Assembly: GCF_001425865.1 (NCBI RefSeq) | Contig: NZ_LMDS01000005.1 | Span: 442,209 to 506,208 of the forward strand | Source of the DNA: Rhizobacter sp. Root404 | GTDB taxonomy: Bacteria; Pseudomonadota; Gammaproteobacteria; Burkholderiales; Burkholderiaceae_C | Direction of reading: 5' to 3' | Length of the DNA: 64,000 bases | In this document: piece after piece, positions 50,436-59,135 of the stretch | Position numbering within the stretch: the stretch's first letter is position 1 | Layout of the letters: every line of letters begins with the position of its first letter | Position numbers and translations under genes: made by a program | Notes under the pieces: model-generated | Database searches by the model: none | The model's input: only the letters and a program-made list of their open reading frames with translations | Told to the model about the DNA's origin: nothing

Positions 50436-51074
50436 ATGATCGATACCGCGCTCTTCTACGTCTTCTCAGCCGTGCTGCTGTTCGCCGCGTTCCGTGTCAT
50501 CACGGCACGCAGCCCGGTGTATGCCGCGCTCTATCTCGTGCTGGCGTTCTTCAACGCGGCCTGCGTGTGGATGCTGCTGCGCGCCGAGTTCCTGGCCATC
50601 GTGCTGGTGCTCGTCTATGTCGGCGCGGTGATGGTGCTGTTCCTGTTCGTCGTGATGATGCTCGACGTGGGCTCCGAGGCCTTGCGCGAGGGCTTCTGGA
50701 CGCACTTTCCGGCGGCTGCGGTCGTCGGCGTCGTGATCGCGCTCGAGATGGCCGCGGTACTGATCCCGGGCTTCCGCCTCACCGACGCGCCGTTGGCCGA
50801 TGCCGCCGCGCTGAAGCTGGGCAACACCAAGCTCCTCGGCATCGAGGTGTACACCAAGTACCTGTACCCGCTGCAGATCGCTGCGGTGCTGCTGCTGGTG
50901 GCGATCATCGCGGCGATCGCGCTGACGCTGCGCCGCCGCAAGGATTCGAAATACCAGAACCCGTCGGACCAGGTCCGCGTGAAGGCCGCTGACCGCGTGC
51001 GCATCGTCAAGATGAAGGCCGAGGTCGAGCTGCCGCCCCCGCCGCCCGCCATGCCGGAAGGAGAGAAGAAATGA
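50436..51074 (+). CDS. nuoJ: NADH-quinone oxidoreductase subunit J
   Basis: 212-residue five-span subunit involved in the proton pathway. It starts MIDTALFYVFSAVLLFAAFR and has the conserved YVGAVMVLFLFVVMMLDV with the pi-bulge helix. A charged, proline-rich C-terminal tail ends PPPPAMPEGEKK. Its stop overlaps the nuoK start. Confidence 0.95.
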   Translation: MIDTALFYVFSAVLLFAAFRVITARSPVYAALYLVLAFFNAACVWMLLRAEFLAIVLVLVYVGAVMVLFLFVVMMLDVGSEALREGFWTHFPAAAVVGVVIALEMAAVLIPGFRLTDAPLADAAALKLGNTKLLGIEVYTKYLYPLQIAAVLLLVAIIAAIALTLRRRKDSKYQNPSDQVRVKAADRVRIVKMKAEVELPPPPPAMPEGEKK

Positions 51075-51388
51075 GCCTCGGCACCCTGACGCTCGGCCAC
51101 TACCTGTCGCTCGGCGCGATCCTGTTCGCGCTGTCGGTGATCGGCATCTTCCTGAACCGCAAGAACCTGATCGTGCTGCTGATGGCGATCGAGCTGATGC
51201 TGCTGGCGGTCAACCTGAACTTCGTCGCGTTCTCGCACTACCTCGGCGACATGGCCGGGCAGGTGTTCGTGTTCTTCATCCTCACCGTCGCGGCCGCCGA
51301 ATCGGCGATCGGCCTGGCGATCCTGGTCGTGCTGTTCCGCAACCGCGCCACGATCAATGTCGACGAACTCGACACCCTGAAAGGCTGA
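51071..51388 (+). CDS. nuoK: NADH-quinone oxidoreductase subunit K
   Basis: 105-residue three-span subunit with the conserved membrane glutamates in LMAIELMLLAVNLNFVAF and TVAAAESAIGLAILVV that form part of the proton channel. ATGA overlap with nuoJ, 6 nt before nuoL. Confidence 0.96.
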   Translation: MSLGTLTLGHYLSLGAILFALSVIGIFLNRKNLIVLLMAIELMLLAVNLNFVAFSHYLGDMAGQVFVFFILTVAAAESAIGLAILVVLFRNRATINVDELDTLKG

Positions 51389-51394
51389 TCGAGC

Positions 51395-53431
51395 ATGTCG
51401 GCAACCCTGTCCCAAAACATGCTGCTGGCCGTGCCGTTGGCGCCGCTGGTCGGCGCCATCGCCGCGGGCTTGTTCGGCAAGCAGATCGGCCGCAAGGGCG
51501 CGCACTGGATCACCTGCATCGGCGTGGCGATCTCGCTCGCCATCTCGGTGCAGACGCTGCTGGCCGTGATCGACGGCGCGCGCTTCAACGCCACCATCTA
51601 CGAGTGGATGAACCTCGGCGGCCTGAAGATGGAGATCGGCTTCCTGGTCGATGGGCTGACCGCGATGATGATGGTCGTCGTCACCTTCGTCTCGCTGATG
51701 GTCCACATTTACACCATCGGCTACATGGCCGAGGACCCGGGCTACCAACGCTTCTTCAGCTACATCTCGCTGTTCACGTTCTCGATGCTGATGCTCGTGA
51801 TGAGCAACAACTTCCTTCAGCTGTTCTTCGGCTGGGAAGCGGTGGGGCTGGTCTCGTACCTGCTGATCGGCTTCTGGTTCACGCGCCCGACCGCGATCTT
51901 CGCGAACATGAAGGCGTTCCTGGTGAACCGGGTCGGCGACTTCGGCTTCATCCTCGGCATCGGCCTGATCGTGGCGTATGGCGGCACGCTGAACTACGGC
52001 GAGGCGTTCGCCAAGGGCCCGGAGATTGCCAAGCTGGCGTTCCCCGGCACCGAATGGATGCTGATCACCGTGACCTGCATCTGCCTGTTCATCGGCGCGA
52101 TGGGCAAGAGCGCGCAGTTCCCGTTGCACGTCTGGCTGCCCGATTCGATGGAAGGCCCGACGCCGATCTCCGCGCTGATCCACGCCGCGACGATGGTGAC
52201 CGCCGGCATCTTCATGGTTGCGCGCATGTCGCCGCTGTTCGAGCTGTCGGACACCGCGTTGTCGTTCGTGATGGTCATCGGCGCGATCACCGCACTGTTC
52301 ATGGGCTTCCTCGGCATCATCCAGAACGACATCAAGCGCGTCGTCGCGTACTCCACGCTGTCCCAGCTCGGCTACATGACGGTCGCGCTCGGCGCCTCGG
52401 CCTACTCGGTCGCAGTGTTCCACCTGATGACGCACGCGTTCTTCAAGGCGCTCCTGTTCCTCGGTGCCGGCTCGGTGATCATCGGCATGCACCATGACCA
52501 GGACATCCGCAACATGGGCGGCCTGCGCAAGTACATGCCGATCACCTGGATCACCTCGCTGCTCGGATCGCTGGCGCTGATCGGCACGCCGTTCTTCGCC
52601 GGCTTCTACTCGAAAGACAGCATCATCGAGGCGGTGCACGCGAGCCACCTGTGGGGCTCGGGCTTCGCGTACTTCGCGGTCGCCGCGGGCGTGTTCGTCA
52701 CCGCGTTCTACTCGTTCCGGATGTACTTCCTGGTGTTCCACGGCGAGGAGCGCTTCCGCCACAAGCCGTTCCCCGGCGAGCACGATCACCATGACGACGA
52801 CCACGCTGACGACGGACACGCGCACGAGCCGCACATCCCGCACGAGTCGCCGGCCGTCGTCACGCTGCCGCTGATCGCGCTGGCGATCCCGTCGGTGATC
52901 ATCGGCTTCCTGACGATCGGCCCGATGCTGTACGGCGAATTCTTCAAGGGCGCGATCGTCGTCAACGCCGAAGCGCATCCGGCGATGGAGGAACTCGTGA
53001 AGGAATTCCACGGCGCGGTCGCGATGGGCATCCACTCGCTGACGTCGCTGCCGCTGTGGCTGGCGATCGCCGGCGTCGTCACGGCGTATGTGTTCTATCT
53101 CGTGAAGCCGTCGATCCCGGCGGCGATCCAGGCGCGCTTCGGCTTCATCCAGCGTCTGCTCGAGAACAAGTACTACCTCGACTGGATCAACGAGAACGTC
53201 TTCGCCCGCCTGGCGCGCATGACCGGCACCGGCCTGTGGAAAGGCGGCGACGAGGCCGTCATCGACGGGGCCATCAACGGTTCGGCCCGCATGATGGGCG
53301 GCCTGGCCGCCATCGGTCGCCGGCTGCAGACCGGCTACCTGTATTTCTACGCGCTGGTGATGATCGTGGGCGTGATCGGTTTGATGACCTGGCAGCTGTG
53401 GCCGTTCCTGCTCGGCTCTGCCGGCAAGTAG
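51395..53431 (+). CDS. nuoL: NADH-quinone oxidoreductase subunit L
   Basis: 678-residue antiporter-like proton pump subunit with 14 or more spans and the long C-terminal lateral helix. Landmarks are FFGWEAVGLVSYLLIGFWFT, GKSAQFPLHVWLPDSMEGPT and NDIKRVVAYSTLSQLGYM. A loop at residues 463-484 is packed with eight histidines and many acids (coded at 52781-52846). Family assignment is certain; the loop looks like a metal-binding insertion. Confidence 0.97.
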   Translation: MSATLSQNMLLAVPLAPLVGAIAAGLFGKQIGRKGAHWITCIGVAISLAISVQTLLAVIDGARFNATIYEWMNLGGLKMEIGFLVDGLTAMMMVVVTFVSLMVHIYTIGYMAEDPGYQRFFSYISLFTFSMLMLVMSNNFLQLFFGWEAVGLVSYLLIGFWFTRPTAIFANMKAFLVNRVGDFGFILGIGLIVAYGGTLNYGEAFAKGPEIAKLAFPGTEWMLITVTCICLFIGAMGKSAQFPLHVWLPDSMEGPTPISALIHAATMVTAGIFMVARMSPLFELSDTALSFVMVIGAITALFMGFLGIIQNDIKRVVAYSTLSQLGYMTVALGASAYSVAVFHLMTHAFFKALLFLGAGSVIIGMHHDQDIRNMGGLRKYMPITWITSLLGSLALIGTPFFAGFYSKDSIIEAVHASHLWGSGFAYFAVAAGVFVTAFYSFRMYFLVFHGEERFRHKPFPGEHDHHDDDHADDGHAHEPHIPHESPAVVTLPLIALAIPSVIIGFLTIGPMLYGEFFKGAIVVNAEAHPAMEELVKEFHGAVAMGIHSLTSLPLWLAIAGVVTAYVFYLVKPSIPAAIQARFGFIQRLLENKYYLDWINENVFARLARMTGTGLWKGGDEAVIDGAINGSARMMGGLAAIGRRLQTGYLYFYALVMIVGVIGLMTWQLWPFLLGSAGK

Positions 53432-53451
53432 CCCACACGGAGAACAAGAAC

Positions 53452-54933
53452 ATGGGTTTGTTGAGTCTGGCGATCTGGTTGCCGATCCTCGCGGGGGTGG
53501 TGCTGCTCGCCATCGGGCGCGACCAGAATGCGCCGCAGGTGCGCTGGATTGCGTTGATCGCGGCGTTCGCGAGCTTCGTCGTCACGCTGCCGCTGATCGG
53601 CGGGTTCAGGAACGACACCGCGGCGATGCAGTTCGTCGAGAAGTTCGACTGGATCGAGCGCTTCAACGTGCACTACCACCTCGGGGTCGACGGCCTGTCG
53701 ATGTGGTTCGTGCCGCTGACGGCATTCATCACCGTGATCGTCGTGATCGCCGCGTGGCAGGTGATCACCGACCGCGTCAACCAGTACATGGGCGCGTTCC
53801 TGATCCTGTCGGGCCTGATGGTCGGGGTGTTCGCGGCGCTCGACGGGCTGCTGTTCTACGTGTTCTTCGAGGCCACGCTGATCCCGATGTACCTGATCAT
53901 CGGCGTGTGGGGCGGGCCGCGGCGCGTCTACGCGGCGTTCAAGTTCTTCCTGTACACGCTGGCCGGCTCCTTGCTGATGCTGGTGGCGCTGATCTTCCTG
54001 TACTACAAGTCGGGCGGCAGCTTCGACATCCTGACCTGGCACAAGCTGCCGCTGGGCATGTCGGCGCAGAGCTACCTGTTCTTCGCGTTCTTCCTCGCCT
54101 TCGCGGTCAAGGTGCCAATGTGGCCGGTTCACACCTGGCTGCCCGACGCTCACGTCGAGGCGCCGACCGGCGGCTCCGTGGTGCTGGCCGCGATCATGCT
54201 GAAGCTTGGCTGCTACGGCTTCCTGCGGTTCTCGCTGCCGATCACGCCCGACGCCTCGCACCACTTCGCGCCGTTCATCATTGCGCTGTCGCTGATCGCG
54301 GTGGTCTACATCGGCTTCGTCGCGCTGGTGCAGCAGGACATGAAGAAGCTGGTCGCGTATTCGTCGATCGCGCACATGGGCTTCGTGACGCTCGGCTTCT
54401 TCATCTTCAACGAGCTCGGCATGTCCGGCGGCATCGTGCAGATGATCTCGCACGGCTTCGTGTCCGGCGCGATGTTCCTGTGCATCGGCGTGCTCTACGA
54501 CCGGGTGCATTCGCGCGAGATCGCGGCGTACGGTGGCGTCGCCAACACGATGCCGAAGTTCGCGGCGTTCGCGGTGCTGTTCGCGATGGCCAACTGCGGC
54601 CTGCCGGGCACCGCCGGTTTCGTCGGCGAGTGGATGGTGATCCTCGGCACGGTCAAGGCCAACTTCTGGCTCGGCTTCATCGCCGCGACCACGCTGGTGT
54701 TCGGCGCGGCCTACACGCTGTGGATGGTCAAGCGGGTCTACTTCGGCCCGATCGCGAACGACCACGTCCGTGAGCTCGTCGACATCGACGCGCGCGAATT
54801 CGCGATGCTCGCGATCCTCGCCGCCGCGGTGCTGTTCATGGGCCTGTACCCCAAGCCCTTCACCGACTCGATGCACGCGTCGGTCGACAACCTGCTGAAG
54901 CACGCCGCGGTCAGCAAGATCCCCTCACCCTGA
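53452..54933 (+). CDS. nuoM: NADH-quinone oxidoreductase subunit M
   Basis: 493-residue antiporter-like proton pump subunit. It has FYVFFEATLIPMYLIIGVWG, KVPMWPVHTWLPDAHVEAPT and QQDMKKLVAYSSIAHMGFVT with the key lysines and glutamate. ATG at 53452 behind GGAGAA. Located between nuoL and nuoN. Confidence 0.97.
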   Translation: MGLLSLAIWLPILAGVVLLAIGRDQNAPQVRWIALIAAFASFVVTLPLIGGFRNDTAAMQFVEKFDWIERFNVHYHLGVDGLSMWFVPLTAFITVIVVIAAWQVITDRVNQYMGAFLILSGLMVGVFAALDGLLFYVFFEATLIPMYLIIGVWGGPRRVYAAFKFFLYTLAGSLLMLVALIFLYYKSGGSFDILTWHKLPLGMSAQSYLFFAFFLAFAVKVPMWPVHTWLPDAHVEAPTGGSVVLAAIMLKLGCYGFLRFSLPITPDASHHFAPFIIALSLIAVVYIGFVALVQQDMKKLVAYSSIAHMGFVTLGFFIFNELGMSGGIVQMISHGFVSGAMFLCIGVLYDRVHSREIAAYGGVANTMPKFAAFAVLFAMANCGLPGTAGFVGEWMVILGTVKANFWLGFIAATTLVFGAAYTLWMVKRVYFGPIANDHVRELVDIDAREFAMLAILAAAVLFMGLYPKPFTDSMHASVDNLLKHAAVSKIPSP

Positions 54934-54949
54934 GCGTGCCCCAAGAGCC

Positions 54950-56431
54950 ATGAATCAAATGAACTGGCCTGCCGTCTACCCGGAGATCGTGCTGCTCGCG
55001 ATGGCCTGCGTCGTCGCGATGGTCGACCTGTGGGTCACTCACCCGAAGCGCCTGCCGACCTACCTGCTGACCCAGGCCTCGCTGGCCGTCGTCGCGGTGA
55101 TGCAACTCGCGGCGTTCAATGCCGGCGACACCGTCTACGCCATGCAGCGCATGGTCGTGGCGGATCCGATGGGGCACCTGCTCGGATTCTTCGCGACCGT
55201 GGCGGTGATGATCTCGCTGGTCTATGCGCGCCCCTACGCCGCCGAGCGCGACATGCTGAAGGGCGAACTGTTCACGCTGAGCCTGTTCTCGCTGCTGGGC
55301 ATCGCGGTGATGCTGTCGGCGAACAACTTCCTGGTGATCTACCTCGGCCTGGAGCTGATGTCGCTGAGCCTGTACGCGCTGGTCGCGATGCGCCGTGATC
55401 ATGCCGACGCCACCGAGGCGGCGATGAAGTACTTCGTGCTGGGCGCGCTGGCGAGCGGCTTCCTGCTGTACGGCCTGTCGATGATGTACGGCGCCACCGG
55501 TTCGCTCGAGATCCCCGAGGTCTACAAGGCGATCGGCACCGGCCAGATCAACAAGTCGGTGATGATCCTCGGCGTCGTGTTCCTGGTCGCGGGGCTGGGC
55601 TTCAAGCTCGGCGCGGTGCCGTTCCACATGTGGGTGCCCGACGTCTATCAAGGCGCGCCGACCGCCGCGACGTTGCTGCTGGGCGGCGCGCCCAAGCTGG
55701 CCGCGTTCGCGATCACGCTGCGCCTGCTGGTCGAGGGCATGATCGGCCTGGCCTACGACTGGCAGCAGATGCTGGTCGTGCTGTCGGTCGGCTCGATGCT
55801 GCTGGGCAACATCGTCGCGATCGCGCAGACCAACCTGAAGCGCATGCTGGCGTACTCGAGCATCGCGCAGATGGGCTTCATGCTGCTCGGCCTGTGCTCG
55901 GGCGTCGTCTACAACAACACGATCTCGGCAGCCAATTCGTACGCGTCGTCGATGTTCTACATCGTCACCTACGTGCTGACGACACTCGGCAGCTTCGGCA
56001 TGATCATGCTGCTGTCGCGCCAGGGCTTCGAGTCCGAAGAAGTGTCCGACCTTGCCGGCCTGGCGAAGCGCAGCCCGTGGTTCGCGCTGGTGATGACGAT
56101 CTTCATGCTGTCGCTGGCCGGCCTGCCGCCGACCGTGGGCTTCTACGCCAAGCTGTCGGTGCTGCAGTCGCTCGTCTCCACCAACGTCACCGGCTATCTG
56201 GTGCTGGCGGTGGCGGCGGTGGTGCTGTCGCTGGTCGGTGCGTTCTACTACCTGCGGGTCATCAAGGTCATGTACTTCGACGAACCCGCCGATGCCAGCC
56301 CGCTCGAGAGCAGCGGTGACGTGCGCGCGGTGATGTCCCTGAACGGCGCGGCGGTGCTGTTCTTCGGCATCCTCCCGGGCGGCCTGATGACGCTGTGCGT
56401 GCAGGCGATCGTCAAGGCGCTGGCGACCTGA
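54950..56431 (+). CDS. nuoN: NADH-quinone oxidoreductase subunit N
   Basis: 493-residue third antiporter-like subunit. It shows IYLGLELMSLSLYALVAMRR, KLGAVPFHMWVPDVYQGAPT and QTNLKRMLAYSSIAQMGFML. Last of the fourteen nuo genes; the DUF2818 gene begins 4 nt later. Confidence 0.97.
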   Translation: MNQMNWPAVYPEIVLLAMACVVAMVDLWVTHPKRLPTYLLTQASLAVVAVMQLAAFNAGDTVYAMQRMVVADPMGHLLGFFATVAVMISLVYARPYAAERDMLKGELFTLSLFSLLGIAVMLSANNFLVIYLGLELMSLSLYALVAMRRDHADATEAAMKYFVLGALASGFLLYGLSMMYGATGSLEIPEVYKAIGTGQINKSVMILGVVFLVAGLGFKLGAVPFHMWVPDVYQGAPTAATLLLGGAPKLAAFAITLRLLVEGMIGLAYDWQQMLVVLSVGSMLLGNIVAIAQTNLKRMLAYSSIAQMGFMLLGLCSGVVYNNTISAANSYASSMFYIVTYVLTTLGSFGMIMLLSRQGFESEEVSDLAGLAKRSPWFALVMTIFMLSLAGLPPTVGFYAKLSVLQSLVSTNVTGYLVLAVAAVVLSLVGAFYYLRVIKVMYFDEPADASPLESSGDVRAVMSLNGAAVLFFGILPGGLMTLCVQAIVKALAT

Positions 56432-56435
56432 CGGG

Positions 56436-56735
56436 ATGGCTTCGACGCCGGCGGTCTGGCTGGTGCTGCTGATCGCGCTGGTCGCGGCGAACCTGCCGTT
56501 CGTCAACGAGCGGCTGTTCGTCGTCGGTCCGGCACATGCGCCCAAGTCGATCGGGTGGCGGCTGCTGGAACTCGTCGTGTTCTGGGGTCTGACGCTGGCG
56601 ATCGGGTTCGCGCTCGAGGCGCGTGCCGGTCAGCGCCAGCCGCAGGGCTGGGAGTTCTACGCGGCCCTGGGCTTCACATTCCTCACGTTCGCCTTCCCCG
56701 GCTTCGTGTGGCGCTACCTGCGGCGGGGACGATGA
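56436..56735 (+). CDS. DUF2818 membrane protein
   Basis: 99-residue protein with three hydrophobic segments (MASTPAVWLVLLIALVAANL at the start, LELVVFWGLTLAIGFALEAR, YAALGFTFLTFAFPGFVWRY). It belongs to DUF2818, a family found right behind nuoN in betaproteobacteria, which suggests a role in complex I assembly or stability, not proven. Overlaps the Nudix gene by ATGA. Confidence 0.85.
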   Translation: MASTPAVWLVLLIALVAANLPFVNERLFVVGPAHAPKSIGWRLLELVVFWGLTLAIGFALEARAGQRQPQGWEFYAALGFTFLTFAFPGFVWRYLRRGR

Positions 56736-57325
56736 GCGCATCGCCGACACCCGGGGATGTCCACCTGCGCGAGGAGACGCTGCTCTCCGAGCGGGCCTAC
56801 CGCGGCAAGTTCCTGCATGTTCGCCGCGACGATGTCCGCCTGCCCGACGGCAGCAATGCCGAGCGCGAATACATCGTCCACCCCGGGGCCGTGATGGTCG
56901 TGCCGCTGCTGCCGGACGGGCGCCTCGTCGTCGAGCGCCAGTGGCGCCACCCGCTGGCCCGCGTGATGCTGGAATTCCCGGCCGGCAAGCTCGACGCCGG
57001 CGAGGCGCCGCTGATCTGCGGCATCCGCGAGCTGGCCGAGGAGACCGGTTATCGCGCCGCCGAATGGGCCCGCGCGGGGATCCTGCACAACGCGATCGCC
57101 TATTCGAACGAGGGCATCGAGGTCTGGTTCGCGCGCGGCCTCAGGCTCGGCGAGCGCCGGCTCGATGTCGGCGAATTCCTCGACGTCACCGATATGAGCG
57201 CGGAGCAGCTCGACGAGGCCGCCCGGCGCGGCGAACTGACCGACGCCAAGACGCTGATCGGCTTGCTCTGGTTGCAGAATTGGCGCGCCGGCCGCTGGCC
57301 TCTCGACTGGTCGCCCGCGCCGTGA
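56732..57325 (+). CDS. Nudix hydrolase, ADP-ribose pyrophosphatase type
   Basis: 197-residue Nudix enzyme. The Nudix box is complete, G-x5-E-x7-RELAEETGY, starting at GKLDAGE. The preceding VVERQWRHPLARVMLEFPAG is typical of the ADP-ribose pyrophosphatase (NudF) group, which cleaves ADP-ribose to AMP and ribose 5-phosphate. Start fixed by overlap with the DUF2818 stop. Being at the end of the nuo string, it may be cotranscribed with complex I. Confidence 0.9.
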   Translation: MSASPTPGDVHLREETLLSERAYRGKFLHVRRDDVRLPDGSNAEREYIVHPGAVMVVPLLPDGRLVVERQWRHPLARVMLEFPAGKLDAGEAPLICGIRELAEETGYRAAEWARAGILHNAIAYSNEGIEVWFARGLRLGERRLDVGEFLDVTDMSAEQLDEAARRGELTDAKTLIGLLWLQNWRAGRWPLDWSPAP

Positions 57326-57350
57326 GCGGCGCGGTCCGATAATCCGGGCG

Positions 57351-57797
57351 ATGAAGGTCCTGAACCTGCGCTGCGCGCGCGAACATCGATTCGAAGGCTG
57401 GTTCGCGTCCGACGCCGATTTCGTTGCGCAGGGTGAACGCGGCCTGATCGCGTGCCCGTTGTGCGAGGACAAGGCCATCGTGCGGCTGCCCAGCGCGCCG
57501 CGCCTGAACGTGTCCACGCCGCGCGGCGATGCGGTCGGCCCGCCGCCTGCCGCCAGCGAGATCGCACAGGCCCGCGCCCAGGGGCGCTGGCTGCGCGCGG
57601 TGCGCGACGCCATCGCGTCCACCGAAGACGTCGGGGACCGCTTCCCGGAGGAGGCGCGACGCATCCACTACGGAGAGGCACAGGAGCGCGGCATCCGCGG
57701 TCGCGCGTCGGCGGAGGATGCCGAGGCGCTTCGCGACGAGGGCATCGAGATCGTCACCGTGGCACTGCCCGAGTCGCTCAAGAATCCGGTCCAGTAG
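57351..57797 (+). CDS. DUF1178 family protein
   Basis: 148-residue soluble protein of DUF1178. The N-terminal zinc-ribbon-like part has LRCAREHRFEGWFASDADF and CPLCEDKAIVRLPSAP (two CxxC-like cysteine groups), and the C-terminus ends with EDAEALRDEGIEIVTVALPE. Function unknown. It lies 25 nt behind the Nudix gene on the same strand, as in related genomes. Confidence 0.85.
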   Translation: MKVLNLRCAREHRFEGWFASDADFVAQGERGLIACPLCEDKAIVRLPSAPRLNVSTPRGDAVGPPPAASEIAQARAQGRWLRAVRDAIASTEDVGDRFPEEARRIHYGEAQERGIRGRASAEDAEALRDEGIEIVTVALPESLKNPVQ

Positions 57798-57806
57798 ACC
57801 GGCGGC

Positions 57807-58046
57807 TCAAAGCGGCTCGAGCACCACGAAGCTCGAATCGGCCATTGCGCTGACCAGCGTGTCGGCATCCCGGTCGATGCTGAAGCCTTCGCCGGGCGAG
57901 ACGAACACGTCGCGCAGGTCGTTGTCGATCGTCACCCACAGGCAGCCGTTCAGCGCCTCGATGCGCTGCCCCGTGCCGTGGCGGATGCGATGGATCTGGC
58001 CCTTGCGCAAGCTGATGGCGGCGGGGTGCAGGTCGGTGGTGTTCAT
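57807..58046 (-). CDS. DUF2917 family protein
   Basis: 79-residue cupin-like small protein of DUF2917: ALNGCLWVTIDNDLRDVFVS and PGEGFSIDRD form the conserved beta region. Function unknown. Divergent from the LysR regulator, a common pairing, so it is a likely target of that regulator. Convergent with the DUF1178 gene. Confidence 0.8.
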   Translation of the reverse strand: MNTTDLHPAAISLRKGQIHRIRHGTGQRIEALNGCLWVTIDNDLRDVFVSPGEGFSIDRDADTLVSAMADSSFVVLEPL

Positions 58047-58117
58047 GGTGCTGGTCCTTCACATGAGGCACCGTCATGCGGTGCGTGAAAGCAGTTTCGT
58101 TCGTGCGCGCCGTTCGC

Positions 58118-58134
58118 TCAAACGGTTTGTTTGA
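58118..58134. promoter_or_regulatory. Inverted repeat in the DUF2917/LysR intergenic region
   Basis: TCAAAC / GTTTGA around a 5-nt spacer, about 50 nt before the LysR gene and 70 nt before the divergent DUF2917 gene. A possible LysR operator by position and symmetry only. Confidence 0.35.
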
Positions 58135-58184
58135 ATGTCTCGCATGCGGTTCTAGAATGCGAATACCGCTGTCCAGGAGCCTTG

Positions 58185-59117
58185 ATGCGCCACTACGACC
58201 TGCCGCCGCTCGATCAGCTCGAAGCCTTCGAGGCGTCGGCGCGCCACCTGAGCTTCACCAAGGCGGCCGACGAGCTGGCGCTGACGCAATCGGCCGTGAG
58301 CCGCCAGATCGCCGCGCTCGAGGAGCACTACGGATTGCCGCTGTTCCGCCGACTGCACCGTGCCTTGCGCCTGACCGACGAAGGCCAGGCGCTGGCGCAG
58401 GTCGTGTCCGATGTGCTGGGTCGGCTGCACCAGATCGGCGGTGCACTGCAGCGCGACCGCCGTGCGAAGACCGTGGTCGTGACCACCACGCCCGGGTTCG
58501 CGGGCCTGTGGTTGATCCCCCGGCTGGCCAGCTTCACAGCGTCGCGCCCCGATGTCGACGTCCGCATCTCGGCCGGCTATGCGCTGGTGAACCTGAACCG
58601 CGACGGCGTGGACCTCGCGATCCGCTACCAGTCGGAGGACGCGATCGATGCCGGGGCCGAGCTGCTGTTCGGCGATGTGGTGCTGCCGGTGTGCAGTCCG
58701 AAGCTGTTGCGGGACAAGTCGCGACCGTTGAAGACGCCCGAGGACCTGCGCCACCACGTGCTGATGTACCTCGATTCCGGCCCCGGCGCCGACATGCAGG
58801 ACTGGCCGATCTGGCTGCGCGCGATGAAGCTCGACACGCTGAAGCCCGCCAGCGTGCTGCACTTCTCGCAGTTCGACCAGCTGATCAACGCGGCCGTGGC
58901 AGGGCAGGGGGTGGCCCTGGGCCGCAGCCCGCTGCTGAAGCAGCTGCTTGCGGAACGCAAGCTGGTCGCGCCGTTCAAGAAGACGGTCGCGTCGCCGCGC
59001 AGCTACTACCTCGTGCAGTCGGCCGGCGCGCCGCGCAAGCCGGAGGTGCTCGATTTCGCAGCCTGGCTGCTGGCGCAGGCGCGCTCCGGCGCGGCGCAGG
59101 CGGAAGCGTCGAGCTGA
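58185..59117 (+). CDS. LysR-family transcriptional regulator
   Basis: 310-residue LysR regulator of the GcvA-like subgroup. The DNA-binding helix-turn-helix is LEAFEASARHLSFTKAADEL with ALTQSAVSRQIAALEEH, followed by a linker helix and the periplasmic-binding-like effector domain (TTTPGFAGLWLIPRLASFTA). An in-frame ATG at 58131 would add a mismatched extension that crosses the promoter; CAGGAG precedes the chosen ATG. Divergent from DUF2917. Effector unknown. Confidence 0.92.
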   Translation: MRHYDLPPLDQLEAFEASARHLSFTKAADELALTQSAVSRQIAALEEHYGLPLFRRLHRALRLTDEGQALAQVVSDVLGRLHQIGGALQRDRRAKTVVVTTTPGFAGLWLIPRLASFTASRPDVDVRISAGYALVNLNRDGVDLAIRYQSEDAIDAGAELLFGDVVLPVCSPKLLRDKSRPLKTPEDLRHHVLMYLDSGPGADMQDWPIWLRAMKLDTLKPASVLHFSQFDQLINAAVAGQGVALGRSPLLKQLLAERKLVAPFKKTVASPRSYYLVQSAGAPRKPEVLDFAAWLLAQARSGAAQAEASS

Positions 59118-59135
59118 ACGTGCGGAGGCGACGTT

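Noticed and set aside
50615..53035. 806-codon minus-strand open frame opposite nuoJ-nuoL
   Set aside because: Shadow of membrane-protein genes; extremely polar repeats of Arg, Asp, His and Gln, no start context.
58131..58184. N-terminal extension of the LysR protein
   Set aside because: It crosses the likely promoter and adds residues foreign to LysR; the ATG at 58185 has a ribosome site.
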